A DNA stretch of 64,000 bases, from contig ML210235.1 in NCBI GenBank assembly GCA_004369085.1, positions 1 to 64,000 on the forward strand. The letters run 5' to 3'. Position numbers and translations under genes: made by a program. This document shows, piece after piece, positions 34,010 to 46,218 of this stretch. The stretch's first letter is position 1; every line of letters starts with the position of its first letter. The notes below the pieces were generated by a model. It did no database searches. It had not been told where the DNA came from and was given only the letters and a program-made list of their open reading frames with translations. This DNA is from Coprinopsis marcescibilis (Eukaryota > Basidiomycota > Agaricomycetes > Agaricales > Psathyrellaceae).

Positions 34010-35355
34010 ATGTATCACAACAATTCTATTCGAATCTTGACGGGTGAGTGTTTCTACTCTACTACCCCTAATAATTGTCTAATTCTATTCTCTGTCGGTT
34101 TTCAGGCAACAGTCACCCCGAGCTCGCTCAGGCAGTGGCCGAGCGGTGAGCTTCATCTCATGCTCATATGGTGGACGCGCACGGCGTGTTCTCCAGTCGT
34201 CATTCAAGAGCCAGTGACGCTCATGTCGCCCCACCACCCCACAGGCTAAACGTCCCCCTCGTCCCCACCACCGTCAAGCCTTTCAGCAACGGCGAAGTCA
34301 ACGTCAAAATCTCAGAATCCGTCCGTGACGAGGATGTATTCATCATCCAGAGCGGTGCAGGCGACGTCAACGACAACCTCATGGAACTCCTCATCCTAAT
34401 CTCGGCCTGCAAGACTGCCTCTGCGAGGAGAATCACCGCTGTCATCCCCTGCTTCCCTTACGCAAGGCAGGACAAGAAGGACAAATCGAGGGCCCCGATT
34501 ACGGCCAAGTTGGTGGCCAACATGCTAACTGTAGCGGGTTGCGATCATGTCATTACGATGGACCTGCATGCCAGTCAGATCCAGGGATTCTTCGACATTC
34601 CAGTGGACAATTTGTGGTCAGAACCGTTGATGATCGGGTACATCAAGAGGTCGATACCGGGGTGGCAGGATGCGATTGTGGTCAGTCCAGATGCTGGTGG
34701 TGCGAAGAGGTCAGTATGACGTGCTTTTGGTGTCTTTGCTTCATGTCCGGTGTGATGGTGGGAACGAAGGTATTGATGTTACCTTGGATAGGGTCACTGC
34801 TATCGCCGATAAATTGGGCGTCGAGTTTGCGCTGATCCACCGGAAGCGGGATGGAAAATCGCTTGCTGCGCCAGAGCGAATGGAACTGCTTGTTGGAGAT
34901 GTTGAGGGCAAGGTACGAGCCGCAAACCGGTCAAGTTCAGCTGCTGACGAACACTACAGGTTGCGATCCTTGTGGATGACATGATCGACACCGGACATAC
35001 ACTCAGCCTCGCGGCACGCACACTTCACGAAAAAGGAGCAAAAGCAATCTATGCATTGGTTTCGCATGGTCTACTCACTGGCTCCAACCTCCCTGAACTA
35101 AACGACCTCCCACTTCATTCCCTAGTGGTAAGTCTATCTTTATCTCCAGTGAGTAAGGTTTGGATTCATTGGTGGATCTCCTAGGTCACCAACACCCTTC
35201 CTCAAGCCGAGCACCACGAGCAAATGCCCAAGCTCGTCACTGTGGACATCAGTGCGACTGTTGCAGAGAGTATTCGACGCACACATAACGGCGAGAGCAT
35301 TTCTTTGCTGTTTGGAGAGTGGGCAGAGACGATGGGTGTGCAAGTGGTATTATAA
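34010..35355 (+). CDS. PRS: Ribose-phosphate pyrophosphokinase, 332 aa
   Basis: Makes PRPP from ribose 5-phosphate and ATP for purine, pyrimidine, His and Trp synthesis. Six exons: 34010-34043, 34106-34145, 34245-34709, 34792-34912, 34960-35127, 35185-35355, all in phase. Motifs in order: [22 protein letters not shown]; the ATP-binding [28 protein letters not shown] (catalytic His); [11 protein letters not shown]; the flexible-loop region LIHRKRDGK; and the PRPP-binding [14 protein letters not shown]. Length is close to the ~320 aa norm, without the long non-homologous insertions found in some fungal paralogues. It follows PRO1 on the same strand; the two are separately transcribed by expectation. 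Confidence 0.95.
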
Positions 35356-37145
35356 GTTTTGGTTGTGTGTCGGAGACTTGGAACTGCGACCGCACCCTTG
35401 CTTGTGCTCTCCTTGTGATCTATGGGGTTTGGGTTTCCTGAACGATATATCGCCAAATGGCTATCGGAGATTTTAGGACAGAGATATCATGAAAAGGGAT
35501 TTTTGCTGGCGATTGGTGAGCTGAATGTCCCATAAGAATTAGAAAGCGTTAGCTATCATGTACAAGTAACGGATAATGCAATGACGACACTGCGATTGGA
35601 ACGAGGAGGCCTTGTGCGGTGAGCGAATCTGAGTTCCAACGATTGGTTCGGCTTGACCATGATGGCGCCTCCAACAACTCTTGTCATCCTACCATCACCA
35701 CCATTACAATTTTCATCCAATACCGGCTACTACCGTCGCTGATAAAATATACTTCTTGCTACTTTGAAGTAGGTCCATCTTGATATACGCAAGGAACAAG
35801 GCCTGACCATCGCCAAAGTAGCTCGCTGAGACCTGGAGTGGATCTACTGCAGATTCCGTTTTACCCATCCCTCGCCCATAAAAAGACTTCCTTATCTTTA
35901 CGCAATTTTGGCTCTCTCACCAAAGCAAAACTACCCCTATGATAGCTGTGTTTCGTTCTCAATAATGAGTTGACCTTGTGGTTCCAAGATGCTTGTCAGG
36001 CGTCTGGATAACCTGGGGCACTACCTGGATGTCCATACTTACCGAAGGCCCGACGACATCGAATTTCCGACCCGGCAAATCGACTTCCGCACTGCTTTCT
36101 AGAATTTTGTCCAGTGGCTCTACTCGCTCATTCATGTCCTGCATCATCTGACTGGATGTCTACCACTGTGCCTCACCTCTGCCAACGGCCTTGTGATTCG
36201 CATCTCGCTGACGAATATTCAGGAAGGTCCGTCGACTTAAACTTTGGGCTATGTCTAGGCTAGCTGCGGATTTTGCAGCCGACGGACTACTAAAAAAGAG
36301 GCTGGTAAGTGATCAGCCGCTAAACCTTGCACCTTCATTTAATTCAAGTCAATCGCCAAGCTTCAGCCATTCATCCTGTCCGCTTTTCATCTTTCTAACA
36401 ATGGTCTTTCCCCGACTCTCTTCTATGACGTCGGTGTGCTAAACTTAGAGAGCAAACTAAATTTGTATATGCGCCGATGTAGGAGGTAACTGTGACATTT
36501 GCCCCATGACATTGTCTGTTCCCGCTTTTTCCCCTCGCTGCATAACCATCTTTATGGAATCATCGCCATTTAAGTAACCCATTCTGTAGGACTCGAGTCT
36601 GGTCCTTGGAAAACTCAAACCATCGCCGACAATTGGGATGCAGGAACCAATACTGTGCATATGGCTCGTACGTCTTTCGGATCTGGTGCCGAACCCGAGA
36701 AGTATGTTCTGAAGGTTAAATTTAGCAATTGCCCGCGGTTCTAGCCATACGAGTCTGTGCTCTCTGCTAAAAGAAGATTCGGTGACTGTGTTGTGCCATG
36801 GTTCCGGGACAGGACCCAGAGGATGTTCCGTTAGCGATCTATTTCCCGCCCTGAATGGTCGGATTGGACACAACGAGCACCCCGGATTCGGACTGCATCC
36901 TCGGTTCAGATTGGCCGCTGGCAGCCTAGTTTCTGTTTGCGGTACGATATGGACGGGTCTGGACGTCCAGCTTGGGGTATATATAATGTGTTCGATGTGC
37001 ACATTCTTTGTCAATTCGCTCTCACCCCCTCTTCTCTCCATTGAGATCCTTTTCTGACCTGCTCTGTTTCTGGCTTTGCTTCTTCTGAACTCAGCCAACT
37101 AGCTTTCCACTTGCTCATTTCTATCACCCTCTGACCATTCGTACA
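35356..37145. other. Intergenic region
   Basis: About 1.8 kb. The large minus-strand frame 37098-36457 overlaps the deacetylase promoter and has no motif. The end of the region carries a TATA box for the deacetylase. Confidence 0.5.
36978..36986 (+). promoter_or_regulatory. TATA box of the polysaccharide deacetylase gene
   Basis: GGGG-TATATATAA sits 160 nt upstream of the ATG at 37146. A C/T-rich leader follows. Confidence 0.6.
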
Positions 37146-38628
37146 ATGCTTTTTAACGTTCTGACGACTCTTGTCTGCGCTGCTGTTGCTTCTGCGTCTG
37201 TCCTCAAATCCCGACAGGGACCTCAGCTCGTCACTAGATGCACGGTTCCCAACACCGTTGCTCTCACCTTTGTCAGTAGCTCCCGCCAAATCCATTTCCC
37301 TGTCACTGACGGTAACTCACCGACAGGATGATGGCCCATATATCTACTTGAACGAAATCGTCGACACCCTCGACGCGGCCGGTGCCAAAGGCACATTCTT
37401 CTTCAGTCAGCCCCCTTCTCTCAGGTTCTTCTAAAGTCCACGAGGCTGACCAAATCCTTCACTTGTTCTTCTCCTTCCCACTTCCACGTATTAGATGGGG
37501 ATAATTGTGAGCTTATATTTTCTCTTCGCATTTATCCGAGGGGCTGATGACTGGGTAGACGGGTGCATCTATGATCCCGCCAATAGGGCGAGAATCAAGT
37601 ATGCGTACGACCATGGGCATCAGGTCGCTTCGCATACGTGGGCACACAGGGATCTCACCTCACTTTCTTGGGATCAAAGTGAGTGAATTGTATTATTTTT
37701 AGCTTGAAGTTCTCATGTGCTCATTCCCCATCCTTTTGCGAATCATGATGGATAGTCCATGATGAAATGTGGAGGGTCGAACGTAAGTGCAATGAGGCCA
37801 TTTTGAATCTTTCCATGCGTACGAAAAATCTGATTGGATTCATTTTCTCGGCATGTTTGCGTATACAGAGGCTCTTGCTAGGATTACTGGAGCTACTCCG
37901 GCCTTTATGCGTCCTCGTAAGTATTTTACTTTAGTCTGTGGAGCAAACGTCTCAAGCTAACGATGACTGATGATATCTATCAAATTTAAGCTTATGGAAA
38001 CTATAACAACTTGGTTTTGGATGCGTCCCGTGCTCGCGGGCAGTCTGTTGTTTATTGGGACTTTGAGTGAGTAGCCAAGATGGCGTTTTGGATCTATACA
38101 TTAATTAACATGATCCTTGCAGTTCGGAAGATTCGGCGGGCGCTTCGGTTCAACGGTCCCGCCAATTGTACGACCAAGCCACGTCTACTCACCCGCCTAC
38201 CATCCTGACGCTCAACCACGAGACCTACCGTGAGTACCCACATTCTAGCTTCCTCTCTAACGCATACCACCAAATTAACTCCGCCGATTCCAACAGAAAC
38301 AACTGCGTAAGCATTCAAGTTCTATTTGATCTGTTCGCGAATATAGCCGCTCAAGGTGCCTCTGCAGCCGCGAGGTCTTGCCATATGCCATCCAACGTTT
38401 GAAAGCTGCTGGATATAGGCTTGTCTCTCTGGCTGACTGTGTAGGCCAGTCTCCGTATCAGAGCGTTGTTGGTGCGGGAACTCCAGACGTAAGTCCTTTA
38501 AACCTTCATCGCCCCTTCAACCACCCACGTCCATTAATAGGCCTCCTGGAGATGTTAATTCAACGCAGTCAACTCCGGATGTGGTAAATGGACCTAAAAA
38601 TACACATGAAGACTCGGAAGAAGAATAA
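37146..38628 (+). CDS. Secreted polysaccharide (chitin) deacetylase, CE4/NodB, ~261 aa
   Basis: Removes N-acetyl groups from chitin-type polymers. Eleven exons: 37146-37271, 37327-37405, 37495-37506, 37559-37678, 37756-37782, 37869-37916, 37991-38066, 38123-38229, 38297-38306, 38368-38488, 38569-38628. The signal peptide is MLFNVLTTLVCAAVASASV. NodB motifs: TFDDGPY (metal Asp), HTWAHRDLT (HxxxH metal ligands), RPPYGNYN, YWDFDSEDS and ILTLNHETY. Two microexons of 12 and 10 nt restore FFFNGDNYGCIYD and ETYQTTAREVLPYAI. The last exon (STPDVV...) is the least certain. No chitin-binding module or GPI signal was seen. Likely acts on the cell wall or host-exposed chitin. Confidence 0.85.
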
Positions 38629-39021
38629 TCGTATGATTTTAATGACTTTCATGTTCGCGGACATTCGTGGACCTTCCTCTTCGGACTGAATTTGATTTGA
38701 ACTTTTGAACTTTCTGTTGCTAGAGAACTTTTGTCGCTTTCCGGATTCTTCTTTCACTTACTATTCTCTTAAACTGCTCTTTTAATGTTTCTTTCGTTCT
38801 TTGCTGCCTAGCCTTGCCTTTCTAATCGATTTTCATATAACTGGCCTCTTTCTTTGTCATTCTGTGCGGCTTTTGCTAAAGTACATTTCACGGACACGAT
38901 ATGGGGGACACTGCTCTGCGATTTGGGAACGTCTAATTTACACACGTATACTGTAGCCCAATACTAAATATAACCTTGATTTCCCAGTTACGCAGCTTTG
39001 ACTGCTCAACAGTCCTTAGAA
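38629..39021. other. Spacer between convergent genes
   Basis: About 390 bp of 3' flanking sequence, T-rich on the plus strand. No gene seen. Confidence 0.6.
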
Positions 39022-40043
39022 TTAGTCGCGGGGAGGAGCTGGTGCTGCTTCCTTCTCGTTCTTGAGCTTCGATTCGACGGCCTCCCCTATCTTTAGCCTT
39101 TGTTCGAGGGTGAGAGATGGTGGAGCTGAATAGCCAAGCTCTTTTGAATGCAGGTGGTGTACGCGATACAAACGGTGAGTATGCATTCGGGTGAGAGGGC
39201 CACACGGGGAAACTCACTGAGGGATGGGTATTGTAGTGGGACGGTGTCTTCCTCCACGGGCAATCTCAGAAGGTCGAGAGGGAACGGGGGTCCTATCCAC
39301 GCGTTCCGAATCTCGTGGTCTCTTTGATATGATGTTAGGCCTTGATCGAATGGGTGTTCGTGGGTAGGTCTTACGCGCGCTGAAAGAACGTAAGAAAAGG
39401 ATCGGACGCATCTCAATGCGCGCGTTGGAGGTGGAGACGTACAGCTTGACGAGTCAAAGGGTGGACTAAAACACTGTTCCCGACGGATACATAAGCGTTG
39501 AGACAAGAATGACAAATAAAAGAACTGCCGAAGTTCCGTTTACCTTAGACTTCCGCGATGGAGGCATAGATACGAGAACACGGAGGCAAAGGTCTCTGAG
39601 GGACACCAGATTTCGTATGAGCCTACCACGGAGATTGTATCTGGTGAGATACTGTGCATACTCAAAGTTCCACGGTACTCACCAACTGGATGAGGTCCTA
39701 TGGGTTCCTCATTCACGCGCCAGAGTGGTACTGCAACAAACGCGCCGTCGCGGCGCAGACGCAGTACGGCGTCCCTGAGGCGCAACGCTTCTTGGTGCTC
39801 GTTTTCATTCTTCTGGTGAAAGTATATATCTGCAGAGCGGTATCGAGGGTCAATTATATCTTCAGACCGCTTGAGCTAATCGATTGGAAATTATACGTAC
39901 GGAAATGCCATTCCCTATCAGATTAGCAGGACCTGAACTTGGTCAAGACGGTCAAGAGGCCGATCAAGTTAGACACACTTGACTTCAGCGTTAAGAACAG
40001 TCTGCAGGTCTGTTGGTGGGTTCGCTTGCTCGGAAAGAGACAT
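39022..40043 (-). CDS. DOPA 4,5-dioxygenase family protein
   Basis: This family of small non-haem Fe enzymes cleaves the DOPA ring (to betalamic acid or muscaflavin precursors in pigmented fungi); many fungal members are uncharacterised. Exons: 40043-39979, 39914-39901 (14-nt microexon), 39829-39683, 39622-39544, 39473-~39443, a sixth ending at 39218, and 39140-39022. The product begins MSLSEQANPPTDLQTVLNAE, then EWHFHIYFHQKN, VPLWRVNEEPIGPHPVGSYE, LHRGSLSVLVHPLT, RDHEIRNAWIGPPFPLDL and a Lys/Glu/Ala-rich tail. The conserved His motifs (HIYFH, GPHPVG, VLVHP) are present. The junction between exons 5 and 6 is ambiguous: a strong GTACGT donor is out of phase with the next frame, so a weaker donor nearby must be used or the gene is damaged there. 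Confidence 0.8.
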
Positions 40044-40916
40044 CGTGTTGCGTTTGGTATAAATCAAACCTATTCAAGTTGGTGCGGTCAATTCCGTATG
40101 TAAGCAGGAACAATGTGTTTTCGATACCTAGGTCGCTCTGAGATTCTCTTATTGTCAAAAGTATACCTCTCCTCCGACAATGTGGTTTGAAGGAGACGAA
40201 GACGATTCCCAATTCCCAATCCGTGATAATTGGGTCAAATGCCGTGACGCTTATTCATCTTGTAGTATGACGCCACTTGCCAAGCACAGGGCCGACCTTC
40301 ACCAGGAGAGTTGACTTGATGGTTTCCCCTCGATGATTGGTCGTGAATTGGCTGTCCAGGCCCTCGGAGGGAAGACTGCAGCTAGCTGAGCATCTTTGAT
40401 GACTTGAACTGAACCAAATAATCAGGATAAAGCGTGGTGATACGAACTTGACGGGTATTATCAGACATCAAAGTCTGGGCTATTCCGAAGACCGTAAGGC
40501 GCTGACTGCGAACGGGAATCCTCCATGTTAATAGGCTAGCAAAATCCGGAGTACCTGACTATGCACATGTGTGGTCTCTAGGAGCAGATGGAGCCGTACT
40601 ACATAATCTCGCTCCCGAATGTGACGATGTCTTTCGGATCTGTGAGTGATTTTGGCTCCTCAGCGTTGACAAACCCTCACTGAACTCCAGAAAAGTGGCA
40701 CGGTGCCGAATTCCCGCTCAAGTTGAAACACATTTTCAAAGATGTTGATGAGAATGCCACCGTCTGGTGTTGGTAACAATGCCATTCATTATGCATCACT
40801 GCGTAAATTGTTTGTAATTTCTGAGTAAGACGCGAAACCAGAACTCCATCAGTAAATTATCAAAGGTATAAACTTTGCCGGTGTGTCCAACTTGTTTTTC
40901 ATCTGAAGGTTCTCCA
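40044..40916. other. Divergent spacer
   Basis: About 870 bp between the minus-strand dioxygenase and the plus-strand hydrolase, a shared upstream region. A GATTTATACC TATA-like motif (minus strand) lies about 15-30 nt before the dioxygenase ATG. No gene seen. Confidence 0.5.
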
Positions 40917-42147
40917 ATGTTCGACTTAAACTCCATCGTAGTTGATAACAATGGCACGCAGCTGGCTTATATCGACTCTGGACCACCTCTTAACAGCACG
41001 AACTATGTCACTATCTTCGCAATACATGGAGTTATCTTCACAGCACGTACGTTCCGGATTGTTCAAAGTCGTGGATATCAGCCTCATTAAATGTTGGTCC
41101 TCTTTTAGTCATATTCAAACGAGTCATGGAGATTGCAGCAGCGGCAAATCTCAGAATAGTCTCAGTGAACCGACGGGACTACACCGGCTCTACCGCTCTT
41201 TCGCCCTCAGACCTTGGTTTCATCGTGAACGGCACCAACTCACAAAAGGCCCAGTTTCTTCAAGATCGAGGGCTGGAGCTACTTCGATTTATGGACATTT
41301 TTATTGAAACCAATAATCTCCCTCCTGTTTCAAGCGATGGAAAAGCTGGAGGCTCCGCTCTTCTTGGATGGTCGCTTGGAAATTCGTTCACTATCCCGGC
41401 CATAGCACATGCTTCGGAATTAGGCGCCGAGAGCAAGTCGCGACTGTCTCGGCATCTTCGTTCTTTGATAGTGCAAGGTAAGTCTTGTATCAGCTACTAT
41501 CTGAGAAATACATTTGGCTAATAGGCGTCACTTAGACCCACCTTCCGCTGCGTTGGGACTGCCAGTCCCGGGGATATTATGGCTTCCCCCGAACGACGAG
41601 TCGATGCCTCTGGAGGACAGGGTCCCGTTCACGATCCAGTGGCTTACCAGTTATTGGGATCACGGTAACATCGAGCAAAGGAATGAATCGTCTCTTTCAT
41701 ATATAGTGCCAACCACAGCTCAGGTCCCAAGTATTTTCAGTATGCACAACCATTTGCCCAGCATCCTAGTCCCTGGCCCATTCACTGCCACTGGATCAGA
41801 TTGGTTTACTCTGACGAACCTCGGTCCCCAGCTCCTCGAGACATACCGCAGGGCCTGCTTCAGTGCAGAAGTCAGAGAATTATTCCCGCACTTGAAGATA
41901 TGGGAACTGGTTGGAGACCTTTCCGGGGCCTTTGCAATCGACGCCTACTGGAAAACCCAGGATGACGACCAGGCTGCAGGAGGCGGACATATCAACTTCA
42001 ATGTGCTGAATGGAACAAACCATTTCGTAAGATTCAGATGACCATGTCTATACTTGATTGAAACTAACCTGAATATGGTACTAGGTTCATTGGGATTATC
42101 CTCGCAGGACAATTGAAGCGTACCGAAGAGCAGTTCAATCTGTGTGA
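40917..42147 (+). CDS. Alpha/beta hydrolase fold protein, 350 aa
   Basis: Four exons, 40917-41046, 41109-41477, 41536-42026 and 42085-42147, all in phase. Features: IFAIHGVIFT (oxyanion-loop HG), NRRDYTGSTALS, then ALLGWSLGNSF, the nucleophile elbow (G-W-S-L-G), a lid region (PGILWLPPNDE), and C-terminal GTNHFVHWDYP with the catalytic His. This matches the agaricomycete alpha/beta hydrolase clan near epoxide hydrolase and haloperoxidase. No signal peptide, so probably cytosolic. Substrate unknown. It is next to a dioxygenase and a P450, which hints at a role in secondary or xenobiotic metabolism (inference). Confidence 0.85.
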
Positions 42148-42377
42148 GGCCATCGAGTTCATCCATTCTGGTGAAAGAGTCATACATACATACTTCTTTT
42201 ATGGTCCCTTCTCAATATATGGCATGTTCTATCGCCATTAATGAGCACTTTTAGGATTTTAGCGACGTTAAATACATCTTTTTTATTGGGTATATGAAAT
42301 GAGTTGGGAGGATATTAGGCAGAAGACATGTTAATATAGGTTCTCAATAAATTGACTATGCAGTGTGCACTGGTATT
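42148..42377. other. Spacer between convergent genes
   Basis: 230 bp of AT-rich 3' flank shared by the hydrolase and the P450. Confidence 0.6.
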
Positions 42378-44758
42378 TTACAGCTTCGAGACAGGCTTTA
42401 GGAAGAGGGGAAGCATGCCTACTTTGGGGTCCGTCCTTAACACAGGACGCGAAATAATGGACGGTCCTCCAATGATATCGTCCTTAGGTACCGCAAGCTG
42501 AATCTCGAATGCCCGAAGGATGCTGAAGATGATGGCCTTGGTCCTAAAGAAGTGACAATGACAATTTCTCCAACAAGGCCAATCAACGTGAAGGAGTCTA
42601 CGTACTCAATAATAGAGAATCTCCAGCCGATGCAAGCACGAGGGCCTCCAAGGAAGGTCAGCATGTTGCTCCAGGCCCCAGGAATTCCGGAGACAGCTTC
42701 TGGGAGTTCTTTCCAACGTTGAGGTCTGCAGACATGAATATGAGTATATTGACCAATGACACCATATTGTTTATTAATATCATCCGACCACAAACCTGAA
42801 CTCATGAGCATCGTCGCCCCACAGAGATGTATCACGATTGATCGCCGCAATCGGTATGATCACGTTTTGGCCCTTCTTGACCCTGTACATAGCAAGGTCA
42901 GAAATACAGGACTGAGTAGAACCAGAGAGTAATCAGACACACTTGATTACATCATGCAATTTGCCCTTGCTATCAGTGAAAGGTGTTCCCAAAGGGATGA
43001 GATCGTCTTGGACAGCAACACGCATAGCAGAGGCCAAAGGAGCATGGAGGCGCAATGCTTCACGCACAACGCAATCTAGGTAAGGCAGGGCGCTCAACTC
43101 GTCCATTGTCGGATTATCGGTCCCGATAGTGAGAAGTTCTTCGCGAAGCTTAGTTTGGACCTCCGGCGCAGTGCAGAGGTCGTAGAGCACCCAGGAAGTT
43201 GAGGTGCTATGATCAATCATGTTAACTCAAGTATAGAGCATATATATAACCATCTACGAACCTCGTTGTTTCGTGTCCCGCAGACAGAAAAGTCGGTACT
43301 TCTGCAAGCAATATAGGCTATTGTGAATAACGGATTCACGGACAGGATGATGCACGTACGATCAGCCACTTCCTGGTCTGTCATCCGCTGGTTATGCGGT
43401 AGGTCGGAAGCCATGTTCGCTCGAAGCAACAGGGTAAGTAGATGTTTTCCTGTTACTGAGTCTCGCTCCACGACGGCGTGCTTCTCGTTCAATTCAGCTT
43501 TGCTCTTTTGAAGCAGCTCCATGCCGATTCGATCCATAGTCTTCTTGGTGTCCTTGGTTTGCTTATCGTACGGAGTGGGCTGAGAATCACTGTCAGTGTT
43601 GCATTTCTTCAAGTAAATGGCCACTGACAATTCCACGAGTGATAGGTATGAGAGCCTTGACCAGCGTTTCCATCGAGAACAATCCGTTGGCTTGAAAGAG
43701 CTTGGTGAAGGCGTTGTTGAGCTCGTTGTCCTCCGCTTCTGTTGTGAGAGAGTGGAATTGGTAGTTGAATCCTGTCCGAGCCCATCAACGGAAATCAGTA
43801 ATGAATAACGAGGAGTATGTTTACGCACCTGCAAGCCCGATAACGTCTAGCGTCAACTGATTGAAGTAAGGTATGGCGTTCACTTTGAAGCTTCCGCCAG
43901 CATTTTCAGACTGGGCAAGCCAGATATCGCGAAGCTGTAGAGGTGAGGCAATAGTCAACTTAGCCGGGAGCCCATTACAATGGCTTGAACGACCCACTTC
44001 AACGGATTTCTCAACAAAGGTCTCTGTGAGCTCCCTGATTTGAGCAGGCCCAAATGCAGGATTCTGTTATAAAGCGCGTGGTTAGCGACACAGACATGTA
44101 AGCTGCTTCAACTAACCATGACTCGACGCTGAGAAAGGTATACTCTGTCAGCTGGGTTATGGCAGGGACATGTTGACCTGAAACACCTACTTGTTTCTTA
44201 TGCTCTTCGCCTTCGACGACAACGAGCCCTACAGGGAATATGCATGAGAAAACCCTGGTAATTCAGAGCTTGAACAAGTGGTACCATCTCCAATCAGCCT
44301 TTTCGTGATGTATTGCACCATTTCAGGCTTCTGGTATGTGTTGGAATTCATTATAATGTGGTTGAGCGCCTTGAGATCGGTTGTGTAAAGCCGGTTCATC
44401 TAGACTTGGCGTGAGCTAGAGATAGGCTGATGAAACTGGATGGGCACTCACTCCAAGAATGCCCTTGTAAACAATGGTGTTGCCGTACTCCTTGACCCAT
44501 TGCTCATGTATTGGTCCTGGCATCTCCTATAAATACGTGGCTTCAGCGCAGGCTAAGAAATACATATGCAGAGGCACAAACCCATAAAGCAGCCGACGCG
44601 GTCTTGAAGTTGCCAAAGAGCCAGCTTTGGCTGGGAGGGCCAGGCAGGACCTTTAACGGCGAGGTCCATTCTTGGTAAAAGAAAGACAAGATGCGGTAGA
44701 GGCCATAGGTGCCAAATGTTGCAAAAAGAGATGTTAGAAACTGAAGATATGTAGCCAT
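42378..44758 (-). CDS. Cytochrome P450 monooxygenase, copy 1, multi-exon
   Basis: Haem-thiolate monooxygenase, probably ER-anchored: the N-terminus [20 protein letters not shown] is a membrane anchor followed by the Pro-rich hinge [13 protein letters not shown]. About a dozen short exons; the first three are 44758-44582, 44526-44452 and 44399-44285. Landmarks: [10 protein letters not shown], the I-helix [12 protein letters not shown], the K-helix ExxR in [11 protein letters not shown], and the haem loop [13 protein letters not shown] with the Cys ligand. The C-terminus is [13 protein letters not shown] with stop at 42378. A TATA box precedes the start. Substrate unknown. Clearly paralogous to 48058-50430. 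Confidence 0.88.
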
Positions 44759-44841
44759 CGAGAGTGACTGTGCTGGGGGCGGCCTGTAGATGTGGATATG
44801 GGACCTGGGTGCTGTTAATGAGCCATTGTTGGAGCTCCAGA

Positions 44842-44849
44842 CTTTTATA
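44842..44849 (-). promoter_or_regulatory. TATA box of P450 copy 1
   Basis: TATAAAAG on the minus strand, about 85 nt upstream of the MATYLQ start. This argues against the more upstream in-frame ATG at 44899. Confidence 0.6.
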
Positions 44850-46208
44850 CGTTGAAAAGCGCCCGCTTCGATTTCCACGAACACGATCTCGTAATCCACG
44901 GTGCTGATGCTTTGCCCAGTTTACGATAGATCATAGCGCCCAAATTTATGGAAACGGGTTACTGTGGCCTCAAACGCTGGATGGAGGACTCTGCCCCACG
45001 ACTGTCTGCCAACGCCGCAGCTCCGTAGCCGATCCTTCCCAGCCGGATTAACAAAAGATTCCGCAAGATGATGAAAAAAGCCAACACAGTTCACTTTCGA
45101 ATAAGCGATTCACCGACTCTCCCCGTTCCATCGACGGTTCTGGCAGATATTCATTGAGCTTTCAGCAACGCCAAATACTTATGAAGGTGCTGTCAGATAC
45201 CTGATGGCAGGTGCATCACTCGAAGCATAAAGCTCTCGCCCTGACTACCTCACAATCCATTACGTCGATCAACTGCGGAACTGCTTCACAAAAACATCGT
45301 GCACCTTTATTATTTAAAGACCAAAGAGCTCCAGCCGGAGAAACACGTATACCACGGCACATAATCCTGGCGGTATGTTTGTTATCTGATAAGCTGCGCT
45401 TGGCTTAAACGACCGCAGCACGAACAGAGAATCCGCCCGTATTCATCCGAATCAGTGCTGCGCGCACTCAGGCTGGCTGAAATAGTCTAGATTTCGAAAC
45501 CTAAATGGTTCCAATTCGTAGTAGAGTGAAGATCCGGTAAACGCGCCTTTCGATCTGAGCGGCCTCAGCCTTAGGCGCCAATTGAAGAATTTGTTTTTCA
45601 AGGAAAACTTACGGTGCATCAATAAATCCCAAGATCCCTCTTTGATTTGCATTATACAGAAGATACCTACATCGGCTCCTACAACTTGGAGTGATCGAGG
45701 GGCCGGCAGTCCGGGCGTGGGTGAGTCGTCGGCGGAAAATGCCGAAAGCGCCAAGCGAGCGCCTACCCGCTGGCGACAATTCGACGCTTTGTCGACGCTC
45801 TCTGCTATCGATGCACGAAAGCAGCCTGAGGTATTCATCTCAACTGGTGCTAGCTACGTTGTCCCGACTTGAGGAGGTAGCGACCTTCTGAATGAAAGGC
45901 GCCATACCACGGACTCGGAGTCCAACACGATCCTTCGTTTGCACCTCCACGCTGCTTTCATGGCGCACAAATGGTCACCGCACGAATGCAATGTGTTTAA
46001 ACAGTAATGCAGAACACCCTTGATCATGCGTCAGGCTTCATGCCTCAGGTATTGATTCATTTGACTCAATCTCGTCATCCAGGGTACGATGCTACATAGC
46101 CGAGCGTTTTGGGAGGCAACAGGTCGGTCACCTCGGCGTGGAGATGTAGATGTTGACACTGACATAAACTGCCTATTCCAAATACACTGCAGGTTAATTG
46201 TGTGTACA

Positions 46209-46218
46209 NNNNNNNNNN
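46209..46218. other. Assembly gap (10 N)
   Basis: Ten ambiguous bases flanked by GTGTACA on the left and TGTACAAG on the right. The identical 5-6 bp either side suggests a join at a short overlap or an unresolved repeat. True gap size is unknown. Confidence 0.95.

Noticed and set aside
36457..37098. 213-codon minus-strand frame
   Set aside because: Overlaps the TATA box and leader of the deacetylase. No motif, signal peptide or splice-supported partner.
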